Origin: Steroidobacteraceae bacterium
Lineage (GTDB): Bacteria; Pseudomonadota; Gammaproteobacteria; Steroidobacterales; Steroidobacteraceae
Direction: 5' to 3'
DNA: 37,849 nucleotides
NCBI GenBank assembly: GCA_025451375.1
Contig: JANWKL010000085.1
Span: 1-37,849 of the forward strand
Positions 7,529 through 16,441 of the stretch are shown one piece after another (the stretch's first letter is position 1; every line of letters begins with the position of its first letter). The translations under genes and the position numbers were made by a program. The notes below the pieces were generated by a model, which saw only the letters and a program-made list of their open reading frames with translations, made no database searches and had not been told where the DNA came from.

Positions 7529-10500
7529 GTGACTGTTACGCCCGCAGAGCCGGCCGGGCCGGCGTCCACGGCCGCCGCGCGCGCGCGGTGGCTCGAATGG
7601 CGCACCCTGGTGGTAGCGCTGGGCTGCGCGCTCAGCCTCCTCGCGGTCGTGTGGCTCGCGTTCGAGCTGACGGTGGCGCGCCTTCCCGAGCATCGCGCCG
7701 CGCTCGAAGCCCTGGTGCGCGACGAAACCCACCTTGATCTGCGTTTCTCCAGATTGCGCCTGCGCTGGGGCTGGTACGGCCCGGAGGCGGTGTTCCGCGA
7801 TGTGGAACTGGGTGAGCCGGCGGGCGGCGCGCTCCTGGTGCGCGCTCCGCAGCTCGTCGTGGGACTGGATCTGTGGCGCATGCTGCGCACCGGTCAGCCG
7901 GAGGCCGGTCGTATCACCCTGGTGGCGCCGGATATCCTGCTGCAGCCGGACGCCGACGCCGGCAATACCAACATTCCCGCGAGTCCGCCTGTTGCCAACC
8001 GGGCATACGCACCGATCTGGACCGCGGGCGCCCGGATCCTGTCTGGCTGGCGGGGCGGCCGCATAGACATTGAGGGTGGAACGCTGCACTGGCCCACCAC
8101 GGCCGCGACGCTGCCGCTCACCGTGGGACTGCGGCATTTGACGCTGCGCCGCCTGGGCGATCAATGGAGCGCGGATGCGTTGCTGCAGCTGCCGGAAAGC
8201 CTGGGAGCGAGTGCGCACCTCACCGTGTTCATGCAGGGCGATCCGGCGCAGGCTGCGAGCACCCACGGGACGTTCCGGTTGCAGGCGCGGCAGCTGGAGT
8301 CGGCGCTGTGGGGCAGCGCGTTTGCAGATTCCGCGATCGGGGATTTTCTGCCCCAGGCGGGGATCGCCGATCTTGACCTGCAAGGACAGTTCGCGGCGGG
8401 CCGCCTGATCGGCAGTGAGGGTGAAGTGAACGCCGCGACGCTCGCGTGGGCGCCGCGCGCGGGGGATGCGGGTGCGCTGTCCGTGCCACGGCTACGCGCC
8501 ACCTGGCAACTCGCAACTCGGCACGGCGCGTGGCATCTGAGTGTCGCGAAGCTGCAGCTGGATCAGTCCGCGACACCCGCCTCACTGGTCCTTGATGCGC
8601 CTGCCGACCTTCAGAGCGCCAGCGGCGCCGTGCAACACGCGCCGCTGGCGCTGCTCACGCGCGTATTGCGGTGGAGCACACCCGTGCTGCCGCTGCGGGA
8701 TCTCGACGTGCGTGGCGACGCAGGCGTGCTCAGGTTCGACTGGAGCGCACGGCGCGCGGCGGGCGAGCGCCTGCAGGCGGTGCTGGATCTTGACGGCCTG
8801 GCGCTTGCAAGCCGCGATGGCAGCGCTGTTCTCGGCGGCCTTGGCGGGGAGCTGTCGGTGAGCGAGGCGTCTTTCAGCGCCGTGCTGACTGCCGCGGATG
8901 CGCAGCTCACCCTGGCGCGCACAACGCCACTCAGTCTTTCCGGATTGAAGGTCGCGGCTCACGTGAGCGGTGTTGTGGACGCCGGTGGTTGGCAGCTCAA
9001 GAGTGACGATGTCGAGGTGCAGCACGGGGACGCGACCCTTACGGTGTCCGGCACACTGGCCGGGCGCCCGCACGATGCTCATCCTGGGATTGATGCTCGC
9101 GCCACGTTGCGGCAGGCCGATGTGGAACTGCTCACCCAGCTTCTGGGGCCGGCGGGCGAGGGCCTGTTCGGCGCGACCGGACCGCAGTTCACGGCGGGTC
9201 GTGTCGAAGCCGCGCAGTTCACGCTGCAGGGGCCCATGGATGCGACCTTGCCTCTGGGCCGCGGCAGCGCATTTCGCGGCACACTGGAGCTGCGGGATGC
9301 GAGTCTCGCCAGCGGTGCCTGGTGGCCGCAGATGCAGGGCCTGAGTGCGCACCTGGATTGGCGAGGCTCGCACGCTCACGCTGCGCTGGATGCCGGCGCG
9401 GCAGGCAGCTGGCAATTGTCCGCAGCGAACCTGGATTGGGACCTCCTGGGGACCGCCAGCGCGCATCTGCGGGGCCGTTTCCACGGCGCGGCCGAGGAGG
9501 CACTGGCCTGGATGCGCGAGCGCCCGGAGGTCTACGCCGCGGCGCCCGCTGTGGGCAATCTGGATCTGTCCGGCGACACCATTCTTGATGTGGACGTCAC
9601 GATTCCGCCGGCGACCGCGCCGCTTGCGCACCCACGTGCGCGACTCACCGCACTCTTTAACGGCGTGCGCCTTACTCCGCTGGCAGGCCTGCCGCCGATC
9701 CAGGGCCTGCGCGGCACGCTCGCCTTCAGCGACGGCCATGTGCGTCATTCGACGCTGACGGGTCAATGGCTCGGAGGGCCGGTGGCCCTGAGTGTTGCCG
9801 AGCGCCGTGAGCGGGGCGCGAACGGACTGTCAATCTCGAGCCGCGGCCTCATGAACGCTCGCGAGGCCGTGTTCGCCGCTGGCGGCAGTGTTGATGCCGC
9901 GCCTCTGCAGGGCAATGCCGAGTGGACCGCGTCGCTGAATATTCCCGCGACGACAGATCCACGGCAGGCACGCTGGCGGATCCGTGCGGATTCAACCCTG
10001 GTGGGCGTCAGCAGCCGTTTGCCCGAGCCGTTCGCCAAGACGCAAGCTTCCGCCCTCGCGCTGCGCATTGACGCCCAGGGCGATGCGGACAAGGGACAGC
10101 TGCGGGTGAGCCTCGGCGAGCGGTTGCGGGGTGCTGCCGCCGTTACGCGCAGCCGCGACAGCTGGCGCATCGAGCGTGGCGCGGTGCGCCTCGCCGCCAG
10201 CGCCCCACCGCTCCCGGAGCGGCAGGTGTTGTTGGTGGAGGGCGCCGTCGGCCGGCTGGATCTGCCGGCGTACCTGACCTTGTTGCGCCAGGCGGGCGCG
10301 GATGCGGCGCTGCCGGCACTGCAGGCGCGCCTCACGGCCGAGCAGCTCCTCATCGGCGCCCACAGTTACACGGACGTCACCGTGAGCGCCGACGCCGGGC
10401 GCGGCATGAGCCGGGTGCAGCTCCAGTCCGCTGACCTCGCGGGTCTTGCGCAATGGCCCTCGTCGGGGGCCGCCGCCGTGCATTTCACGACGCTCAACGT

Positions 10501-11335
10501 GGCCGAGCTGACTGATGTCGCCCTCGGCGCGGGCCTCGTGGGTGCCCTGGGCGCGGACGTGGCCGTCACGGCGGATCAGCTGCAATGGCAGGGACGCCCG
10601 CTCGGCCGGTTTGGGGCGCGCGTGACCGCGCGCGGCGAGGGTCTGGAGTTGCGCGACCTTACGCTCATCGGGCCGAACGACCGGACCGTCGGCAGCGCCC
10701 GCTGCCAGGACGGCGACTGCGGGCTTACGTTCTCAATGGACAGCATTGATGCCGCGGCAACACTCGCCCGCTTTGGATGGCGGCCGGAGCTTAGCGCCCG
10801 GCACGCGCAGCTGAGTGGGGACGTACACTGGCCGCAGGCGGGCGGGGCTGCTCTTGCACTCCTCAACGGACGCCTCCATATGCAGCTTGAGGACGGCATG
10901 ACACGGGCGACGAGCGCCGCAGCGCCAGCGGCGCCGTTTGCGCTTCTGGCTTTGCCAGCGCTCATAAGAGGCCTGGTTACACCGGCGCGGGCCGGCACGC
11001 CGCCGCAGTTGCGGTTCGCGAGCCTGGGCGCCGATTTTTCGCTGCACGACGGACAGGCGGAAACCTCCGATCTGCACTGCGACGGGGATGCGGAAATTCT
11101 GATGCGCGGCCGGATTGGGCTCACCGCACGCACCTATGATGCTGAGGTGTGGATCCTCAACGGCGAGGATCGCCTGCCCGCGGCAGTACGGGGACTTGGG
11201 CCAACACCGCGCGTGGCCGCGTTGTGGATGTCGCTGCGTGACCTGTTCACGGGGTCGGCAGCACCCCACGCGGGCGCCGCCGCGTTGCACCTGGAAGGGA
11301 CCTGGGATGATCCGGTGGTGGTAGCCGCGGATTGA
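7529..11335 (+). CDS. yhdP: YhdP family AsmA-like envelope phospholipid-transport protein
   Basis: YhdP is a large inner-membrane-anchored, periplasm-spanning protein of the AsmA/TamB group, thought to help move phospholipid to the outer membrane. I choose GTG 7529, which has AAGG eight bases upstream and lies just after the rng stop, over the in-frame codon at 7490 inside rng. This gives 1268 residues, essentially the E. coli length (1266). One membrane helix (WRTLVVALGCALSLLAVVWL) lies at about residues 24-47. Then come more than 1100 residues of repetitive beta-rich sequence, and the AsmA-like C-terminal end closes with HLEGTWDDPVV. Its place between rng and tldD matches E. coli, with a nitrilase gene inserted. 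Confidence 0.93.
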   Translation: MTVTPAEPAGPASTAAARARWLEWRTLVVALGCALSLLAVVWLAFELTVARLPEHRAALEALVRDETHLDLRFSRLRLRWGWYGPEAVFRDVELGEPAGGALLVRAPQLVVGLDLWRMLRTGQPEAGRITLVAPDILLQPDADAGNTNIPASPPVANRAYAPIWTAGARILSGWRGGRIDIEGGTLHWPTTAATLPLTVGLRHLTLRRLGDQWSADALLQLPESLGASAHLTVFMQGDPAQAASTHGTFRLQARQLESALWGSAFADSAIGDFLPQAGIADLDLQGQFAAGRLIGSEGEVNAATLAWAPRAGDAGALSVPRLRATWQLATRHGAWHLSVAKLQLDQSATPASLVLDAPADLQSASGAVQHAPLALLTRVLRWSTPVLPLRDLDVRGDAGVLRFDWSARRAAGERLQAVLDLDGLALASRDGSAVLGGLGGELSVSEASFSAVLTAADAQLTLARTTPLSLSGLKVAAHVSGVVDAGGWQLKSDDVEVQHGDATLTVSGTLAGRPHDAHPGIDARATLRQADVELLTQLLGPAGEGLFGATGPQFTAGRVEAAQFTLQGPMDATLPLGRGSAFRGTLELRDASLASGAWWPQMQGLSAHLDWRGSHAHAALDAGAAGSWQLSAANLDWDLLGTASAHLRGRFHGAAEEALAWMRERPEVYAAAPAVGNLDLSGDTILDVDVTIPPATAPLAHPRARLTALFNGVRLTPLAGLPPIQGLRGTLAFSDGHVRHSTLTGQWLGGPVALSVAERRERGANGLSISSRGLMNAREAVFAAGGSVDAAPLQGNAEWTASLNIPATTDPRQARWRIRADSTLVGVSSRLPEPFAKTQASALALRIDAQGDADKGQLRVSLGERLRGAAAVTRSRDSWRIERGAVRLAASAPPLPERQVLLVEGAVGRLDLPAYLTLLRQAGADAALPALQARLTAEQLLIGAHSYTDVTVSADAGRGMSRVQLQSADLAGLAQWPSSGAAAVHFTTLNVAELTDVALGAGLVGALGADVAVTADQLQWQGRPLGRFGARVTARGEGLELRDLTLIGPNDRTVGSARCQDGDCGLTFSMDSIDAAATLARFGWRPELSARHAQLSGDVHWPQAGGAALALLNGRLHMQLEDGMTRATSAAAPAAPFALLALPALIRGLVTPARAGTPPQLRFASLGADFSLHDGQAETSDLHCDGDAEILMRGRIGLTARTYDAEVWILNGEDRLPAAVRGLGPTPRVAALWMSLRDLFTGSAAPHAGAAALHLEGTWDDPVVVAAD

Positions 11336-11358
11336 TGAACGGGGAGACTGGCAGGCAG

Positions 11359-12186
11359 ATGAAAGTTGCCGCGATACAAATGACCGCAGGTTCAGAGGTG
11401 AATGCGAACCTGGAGCAGGCGCGGGCGCTGCTTGAGGAGGCCGCGGCGCGCGGCGCGCGCCTGGCGGCGCTGCCTGAGAATTTCTCTTTCATGGGACTCA
11501 AGGATGCCGACAAGCGCGCCGTGGCCGAGGATGAGGGCGCAGGCGCCGCGCAGGATTTTCTCGCGGGCATCGCACGACGACTGAAATTGTGGATCGTCGG
11601 CGGCACGGTGCCGCTGCGCGCCGCTGGCGCCGATGGGCGAGTCGCAGCCGCCTCGCTGGTGTACGACGCGGACGGACGGCGCGTGGCCCGTTACGACAAG
11701 ATTCACCTCTTCGACGTCGACATCCCGGGTCGCATCGAGGCCTACCGCGAGTCGCGGCACGTCGCCCCCGGTTCCACCGCCACCGTGGTGGATACCCCAG
11801 CCGGAAGAGTCGGCCTGTCCGTGTGCTACGACGTACGGTTTCCCGAGTTGTACCGGCATTTGAGCGCCGCGGGCGCCCAGCTGCTGGTGGTGCCCTCGGC
11901 GTTCACCGCTCCCACGGGCCGCGCGCACTGGGAGACCCTGTTGCGGGCCCGTGCCATCGAAAATCTGTGTTATGTTCTCGCGCCCGCGCAGTCGGGCTTC
12001 CATCCGGGCGGACGCGAGACTTACGGCGACAGCATGATTGTCGACTACTGGGGACGGATTCTGCAGCGCGTGCCGCGCGGTAACGGCTGTGCGGTTGCGG
12101 AGGTGGACCTGTCGCGCCAGGCCGGAGTCCGCGAGAGTTTTCCCGCCCTCGCGCATCGCGTCTTTGCGAGCAACACCCATGAGTGA
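11359..12186 (+). CDS. Carbon-nitrogen hydrolase, Nit1/deaminated-glutathione-amidase type
   Basis: This is a nitrilase-superfamily amidase. The catalytic triad is visible as Glu40 (LPENFSF), Lys114 ([10 protein letters not shown]) and Cys156 ([13 protein letters not shown]), numbering from the ATG at 11359. The sequence around the Cys and the [11 protein letters not shown] motif fit the Nit1/NitA group, which repairs deaminated glutathione; that substrate is inferred from the family. The start could also be ATG 11335, which overlaps the yhdP stop as ATGA and adds eight residues. I prefer 11359 because family members begin at MKVAAIQ. The gene overlaps tldD by eight bases. Confidence 0.92.
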   Translation: MKVAAIQMTAGSEVNANLEQARALLEEAAARGARLAALPENFSFMGLKDADKRAVAEDEGAGAAQDFLAGIARRLKLWIVGGTVPLRAAGADGRVAAASLVYDADGRRVARYDKIHLFDVDIPGRIEAYRESRHVAPGSTATVVDTPAGRVGLSVCYDVRFPELYRHLSAAGAQLLVVPSAFTAPTGRAHWETLLRARAIENLCYVLAPAQSGFHPGGRETYGDSMIVDYWGRILQRVPRGNGCAVAEVDLSRQAGVRESFPALAHRVFASNTHE

Positions 12187-13633
12187 GTCCTCCGGCAACG
12201 ATCCCCTGGCGCTGGCGCGCGACCTGATCCTGCACCCGAGCGGACTGGACGAGCGGCGTCTCGATCAGGTATTCGGCGAGGTGCTCTCACATTCGGTGGA
12301 CTTCGCCGACCTGTACTTCCAGCTCACGCACCAGGAGTCCTGGGCGCTCGAGGACGGCATCGTCAAGGACGGTACGGCGAGCATTGAACAGGGCGTGGGC
12401 GTGCGGGCACTTGCCGGTGAGAAGACCGGCTTCGCTTACTCCGATGAGATTCTGGCGCCGGCGCTCGTAGAAGCCTCCCGCGCCGCGCGCGCCATCGCGG
12501 TGCACGGCGGCGAACGCCACGCCCCGGCGCTGCGTCCCCAGGCGGGACATCAGTTGTACCTGCCGGTCGACCCGGGTGCATCGCTCGGCGCACAGGAAAA
12601 GGTTGCCTGGCTTGAACGCGTGGACAAAGAAGCCCGCCGCGTCGACCCGCGCGTGGTGCATGTCACCGCGAGCGTGGTCGCGGTGCACGAAGTGGTGCTG
12701 ATCGCGACCAGCGAAGGCGAACTGGCCGCGGATGTGCGGCCGCTGGTGCGCATGAGCGTGTCGGTGCTGGTCGAACAGGACGGGCGCCGCGAGCAGGGAT
12801 ATGCCGGGGCGGGCGGGCGCTACACCCTAAGCGAACTCGTGGCGGGTGATCGGCCGCTGGCGCTGGCGCGCGAGGCTGCGCGCCAGGCGCTGGTGAATCT
12901 CGAGGCGCGCCCGGCGCCTGCCGGCACCATGACCGTGGTGCTCGGGCCGGGATGGCCGGGAATCCTGCTGCACGAGGCGATCGGACACGGACTCGAGGGG
13001 GATTTCAACCGCAAGGGAACCTCGGCGTTCGCCAACCGCATTGGCGAGCGCGTCGCCGCGGCCGAATGCACGGTAGTGGATGACGGCACCCTGGCGCGCC
13101 GCCGCGGCTCGCTCAACATCGACGACGAAGGCACGCCGACCCAATGCACCACGCTGATCGAGAACGGTGTGCTGCGTGGCTACATGCAGGACCGGCTGAA
13201 CGCGCGACTCATGGGCGTAGCGCCGACCGGCAACGGCCGGCGTGAGTCATTCGCGCATCTGACCCTGCCGCGCATGACCAACACCTACATGCGCCCGGGG
13301 CCGCACGCACCGGAGGACATCATCGCTTCCGTGGAACGCGGGATTTACGCGGTCAACTTCGGCGGCGGCCAGGTGGACATCACCTCGGGCAAGTTCGTGT
13401 TCTCGGCCAGCGAGGCCTACGCCATCGAGAACGGCCGCATCGGCGCGCCGCTCAAGGGCGCGACGCTCATCGGCAATGGACCGGATGTGCTGACGCGGGT
13501 CTCGATGGTGGGCAACGACCTGAAGCTCGATGAGGGCATCGGCACCTGCGGTAAGGAAGGGCAGAGCATTCCGGTCGGCGTGGGCCAGCCGACCCTGCGC
13601 ATTGATGCGCTGACGGTTGGCGGCACGGCCTGA
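12179..13633 (+). CDS. tldD: Metalloprotease TldD
   Basis: TldD is the metal-bearing half of the TldD/TldE heterodimeric protease, which degrades unfolded peptides and in some bacteria matures microcins and antitoxins. The ATG at 12179 gives 484 residues (E. coli: 481). The active-site [13 protein letters not shown] motif lies near residue 264, and the conserved GTCGKEGQ with [17 protein letters not shown] forms the C-terminus. It overlaps the nitrilase gene by eight bases and ends the plus-strand cluster. Its partner, pmbA/tldE, is about 11 kb away on the minus strand. Confidence 0.97.
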   Translation: MSESSGNDPLALARDLILHPSGLDERRLDQVFGEVLSHSVDFADLYFQLTHQESWALEDGIVKDGTASIEQGVGVRALAGEKTGFAYSDEILAPALVEASRAARAIAVHGGERHAPALRPQAGHQLYLPVDPGASLGAQEKVAWLERVDKEARRVDPRVVHVTASVVAVHEVVLIATSEGELAADVRPLVRMSVSVLVEQDGRREQGYAGAGGRYTLSELVAGDRPLALAREAARQALVNLEARPAPAGTMTVVLGPGWPGILLHEAIGHGLEGDFNRKGTSAFANRIGERVAAAECTVVDDGTLARRRGSLNIDDEGTPTQCTTLIENGVLRGYMQDRLNARLMGVAPTGNGRRESFAHLTLPRMTNTYMRPGPHAPEDIIASVERGIYAVNFGGGQVDITSGKFVFSASEAYAIENGRIGAPLKGATLIGNGPDVLTRVSMVGNDLKLDEGIGTCGKEGQSIPVGVGQPTLRIDALTVGGTA

Positions 13634-13654
13634 CGATCCGCGTCCTCCCGAAGC

Positions 13655-13880
13655 CTACCTGGTAACGTTCAGGAACGGGATCGGCGCGCCGGCGTAAATG
13701 TTTACGGGCAGCACGCCGTGCCACTGCTGAGCCTTCTTCATCTCGACTTCAATGCGCCGCAGTTCAAGAACGCGGGGTTGGCCTGGATCGAGGCGCCCTG
13801 GACACGTAGCGCTTCCGCCTGGGCCTGGGCTTCCTGCGTCACTTTCTCGTTGATCGCTTCCATGTAGGACGGCGAGAACG
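13655..13880 (-). pseudogene. Decayed C-terminal remnant of an SPFH/prohibitin-family gene
   Basis: Reading the minus strand, one frame gives SYMEAINEKVTQEAQAQAEA then VQGASIQANPAFL. A one-base shift near 13755 continues as LRRIEVEMKKAQQWHGVLP then VNIYAGAPIPFLNVTR and a stop at 13655. This order (an EAINEKV helix, an Ala/Glu/Gln coiled coil, then W-x-G-x-LP and a short tail) is what the end of a prohibitin/band-7 protein looks like. The membrane segment and SPFH domain upstream are missing, so it is a 5'-truncated and frameshifted remnant. A sequencing error could explain the shift but not the missing domain. Confidence 0.6.
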
Positions 13881-13942
13881 CAGGTTTAGAGGACGGAGTT
13901 CTTCGGCCCAGGATTTTCCGTTTGCGAAGACCGGCAGGCTTG

Positions 13943-14329
13943 TCAAGAACGGGCCGCACGCGGTGTCTTCCGGATTGAGAAAAACAGCTGTCGGTGCGCG
14001 CCTACTCGCAACAGCGCCGCCTGTTCGAGCGCGACGAGAACGTACAGGATGTTCAGTGCCGACAGGCTTGAAGAAACGTGTTTCGTGCGTCGAGCACTGG
14101 AGAGGACATCTTTCGCCGTCACCCCAGACCGCCCGCCAAGGCGCTTTTGAACGTAGGCAACCGCCGCAAGATCGACGACGCTGAAGTACCCCGACCCCTT
14201 ACGAGCCTTTGACAGCGCGAAGGACAGTACGAAGAAATAACCGTGGGCCTCAAAGATATGGTAGGTCTGCCTGACGGCTGCAACACGGCCGCGGTACCTG
14301 AGCCCTTGCTGAAGCTTTTTTATATTCAC
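13943..14329 (-). CDS. Unrecognised basic protein, helix-turn-helix-like
   Basis: I do not recognise this gene. From GTG 14329, preceded by AGGGG four bases upstream, it gives about 128 residues, basic overall. The segment YFSVVDLAAVAYVQKRLGG then SGVTAKDVLSSARR reads like a small winged-helix or helix-turn-helix domain. A second predicted helix pair (SSLSALNILYVLVALEQAALL) and a beta-like QLFFSIRK follow. The ORF track extends it to 14536, overlapping the thioredoxin gene in another frame, and that N-terminal part looks non-coding. It lies beside a decayed gene, so it may itself be a remnant. Codon choice here is less strongly GC-biased at third positions than in neighbouring genes. No function is proposed. 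Confidence 0.4.
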   Translation of the reverse strand: MNIKKLQQGLRYRGRVAAVRQTYHIFEAHGYFFVLSFALSKARKGSGYFSVVDLAAVAYVQKRLGGRSGVTAKDVLSSARRTKHVSSSLSALNILYVLVALEQAALLRVGAHRQLFFSIRKTPRAARS

Positions 14330-14444
14330 GTGACCCCTGACGCGTCTGTGTACCAGGAGTCCATCTTCGACCCTGGGGCGGCCGAGCGCCACTCTCGGCA
14401 GGCAATTGCCACGCTGACGCTGGTCCCAACACCAACAGGCAAGG

Positions 14445-15026
14445 TCACGGTACGCGCTGCTGCCCGGTCTGCGCTTTGTCGGATCGCCCCTGGTCCTGGT
14501 GAGGCTCCGGATCCGGCGCAACCGGCGCATGCTCACGCAGCAGAGGCACCAGAATGGTGTTCAGGTCATCAAGGGTGAAGCTCCCTGCCTGGGCGTAACG
14601 CAGGATGCCATCCCGGTCAATGACGTAGTTGGTTGGGACGCCCTTCAAGGGTCCGTAGTCACCTTTGAAGCGGCGCACCATCGGAATGGCTAGCGCCGCG
14701 GCGAGCGGCTTCAGCTGACTCAGCGGGGCAGAATCCTCGGTTGTCACTGCGAGCACTCGTAGTCCCACGTGTTGCTGAGCGCGATAGTACTGATCCAGCA
14801 GCGGCAACTCGCGCTTGCATGGTGCGCACCAGGTCGCCCAGAAATTCAGCACCAATACCTGGTCCTTGAAGTCGGCCAGAGTGAGTTTCGTCCCGCCAAG
14901 GGTGATGACCTGAAAGTCCGGTGCCGCGTTGCCAACAACGAGCGGTGGCTTGGAGGCGCCGGGGCTTGCAAAAACCAGCGCCACCAGATGAGCAAGTATC
15001 GGCGTAGTTCGCGGTCGACGAGTCAC
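14445..15026 (-). CDS. TlpA-type periplasmic thioredoxin
   Basis: This is a thiol-disulfide oxidoreductase of the TlpA/ResA redoxin group. The redox motif WCAPC follows VLNFWAT, and the cis-Pro region is GVPTNYVIDRDG. I use GTG 15026 because it has AGAGGA six bases upstream and opens a hydrophobic N-terminal segment (ILAHLVALVFASPGAS) suited to export. The track start at 15080 overlaps the upstream stop. About 193 residues. The C-terminus after LLREHAPV is a polar Asp/Gln/Arg tail. It lies 53 bases downstream of a persulfide dioxygenase-rhodanese gene on the same strand, so a role in sulfur or thiol redox handling is plausible; that is inference. Confidence 0.88.
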   Translation of the reverse strand: MTRRPRTTPILAHLVALVFASPGASKPPLVVGNAAPDFQVITLGGTKLTLADFKDQVLVLNFWATWCAPCKRELPLLDQYYRAQQHVGLRVLAVTTEDSAPLSQLKPLAAALAIPMVRRFKGDYGPLKGVPTNYVIDRDGILRYAQAGSFTLDDLNTILVPLLREHAPVAPDPEPHQDQGRSDKAQTGQQRVP

Positions 15027-15079
15027 GGTGGATCCTCTTGCTGGATCTGCGCGGGCGGGCTGCTGGTAAGGAAGTTGCA

Positions 15080-16120
15080 CTAGGGGTCTGCTCCTGACCT
15101 GACAGGGTAGCTGGCCTCGCGCCAGGCCTGCATTCCGCCGTCCAGCGCCACCGCACGCTGAAACCCCATGGAGCGCAGCGTGGCGGTTGCCAGCGTGGAT
15201 ATTCGCCCAAACTCGCAGTACGCAACAATCCTGCAGGTTGGATCGGGAAGTTCCTGGTTGACGCGCAGTTCAAGCTGACCCCGCGGCAGGAGCCTCGCGC
15301 CCGGAATGTGTCCCGCTTCGTAGGCATCGCGTTCACGGACATCGAGGATCAGCAACTCCTGCGCCGCGTTCGCGACCCGGGACTGCAACTGCGCCAGCGA
15401 CATGAAGGGCACGGTCGCCGCCGCTTCCGCCAGCATCTGTGCGACGGTCTTGCCGCCGCTCATGTTGGTACGCAGCGCTTCGGTAATGTGCGTCGGCATT
15501 TTCAGATTCAGATTGCGCATCATTTCGACAAATGCGCTGCGGTCACGAACCTGCAGACGTGGATTCTCCGCAAACTCCTGTCCGATCGTGGAGTGACCCC
15601 GTCCCTTGTATTCGTGCGCGGGGTGCACCTTGAGCGCCGGATCCAGCTGCGACAAGCGCTCGAACAGGCTATCGAACAGCGCATTGGGATCCCCACTGGG
15701 CAGGTCCGTGCGACCGGTCGCACCGATCAGCAGCGTGTCGCCCGTGAACACCCGGTCCTCCACGCGCAGACACAGCGAGTCGCGGGTATGGCCCGGCGTG
15801 TACAGCACCTGCAGGCGAAGCTTGCCGACCGCGAGCATCTCGCCATCGTCAATTCTGAGTGTGACAAAGGGCGCTGGGCTCGCGCGGTGCATCGCGACGG
15901 GGACATCGAGTTGTCGTGACAACTGTTGCGTCGCCGACAGGTGATCGGCGTGTGTGTGCGTGTCAATCAGATAGCGGATTCGCAAGCCGTCGCGCGCTGC
16001 CACGGCCAGGTAGCGGTCGACCAGCGAGATCTCTGGATCGATGAGCGCGGCCGCGCAGCTCTCAGCGCAGCCAACCAGGTACGACTGACAACCCCCGGCG
16101 CTGAATTGCTCAAAAATCAC
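15080..16120 (-). CDS. Persulfide dioxygenase-rhodanese fusion
   Basis: The N-terminal metallo-beta-lactamase domain resembles ETHE1-type persulfide dioxygenases, which oxidise glutathione persulfide to sulfite. Visible ligands are THTHADH (His55 to His60), GHT in TPGHTRDS, the Asp of FTGD, and His in PAHEYKGRG. STIGQEFAENPRL and the MRNLNLKMP linker are also typical. A C-terminal rhodanese domain (LILDVRERDAYEAGHIPGA) carries a Cys at about 302 in YCEFGRIS. I prefer GTG 16120, with GGGGG just upstream, giving about 346 residues. The track start at 16216 adds an implausible Cys/Gly-rich leader. The pairing suggests sulfane-sulfur detoxification. CstB-like and other MBL-rhodanese proteins are alternatives. 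Confidence 0.85.
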   Translation of the reverse strand: MIFEQFSAGGCQSYLVGCAESCAAALIDPEISLVDRYLAVAARDGLRIRYLIDTHTHADHLSATQQLSRQLDVPVAMHRASPAPFVTLRIDDGEMLAVGKLRLQVLYTPGHTRDSLCLRVEDRVFTGDTLLIGATGRTDLPSGDPNALFDSLFERLSQLDPALKVHPAHEYKGRGHSTIGQEFAENPRLQVRDRSAFVEMMRNLNLKMPTHITEALRTNMSGGKTVAQMLAEAAATVPFMSLAQLQSRVANAAQELLILDVRERDAYEAGHIPGARLLPRGQLELRVNQELPDPTCRIVAYCEFGRISTLATATLRSMGFQRAVALDGGMQAWREASYPVRSGADP

Positions 16121-16441
16121 GGTACCCCCGCCCGTCTGACGCCCGCAAATGCCGCCGCAGGATGCGCCGAGGGTGAGTAGCCCGCAACCTGGAGGCCGGC
16201 AGCCACACCGGTGCATGCATTTCTCTACAAACAGGGAACTAATGCCTCCTTCCCGCCGGATCTGGCTGCCGTAAGGTGCCGGTACGGGCGGGGCAGGCAG
16301 CTCCCGCGTGCGCAGGCAGGCGCAGCCCGGTCCTTCTCACTCCTTCGATAGAAAGCGCCCATGCCTTGTGGCACTTTGCCGCCGGAGCGCTGTCCTTGAA
16401 AATGAGCGCTGTCGACACTCGGTGCACACCGGAGGACCCAC
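16121..16441. other. Divergent intergenic region between the persulfide dioxygenase gene and sodB
   Basis: About 320 bases lie between the chosen starts of the two divergent genes. I see no convincing ORF here; the track entries look like shadows. A small palindrome CGGTG-CA-CACCG sits immediately before the sodB ribosome site GGAGG. I could not find clear -35/-10 pairs for either gene, nor a recognisable Fur box. If the dioxygenase really starts at 16216, about 95 bases of this become coding. Confidence 0.4.

Noticed and set aside
6661-9766. Long minus-strand ORFs of 320-409 residues antisense to rng and yhdP
   Set aside because: Composition typical of antisense frames in GC-rich DNA; they overlap secure genes.
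13963-14578. Plus-strand ORFs of 73 and 111 residues in the accessory patch
   Set aside because: No ribosome sites or family features; the minus-strand reading is more protein-like.
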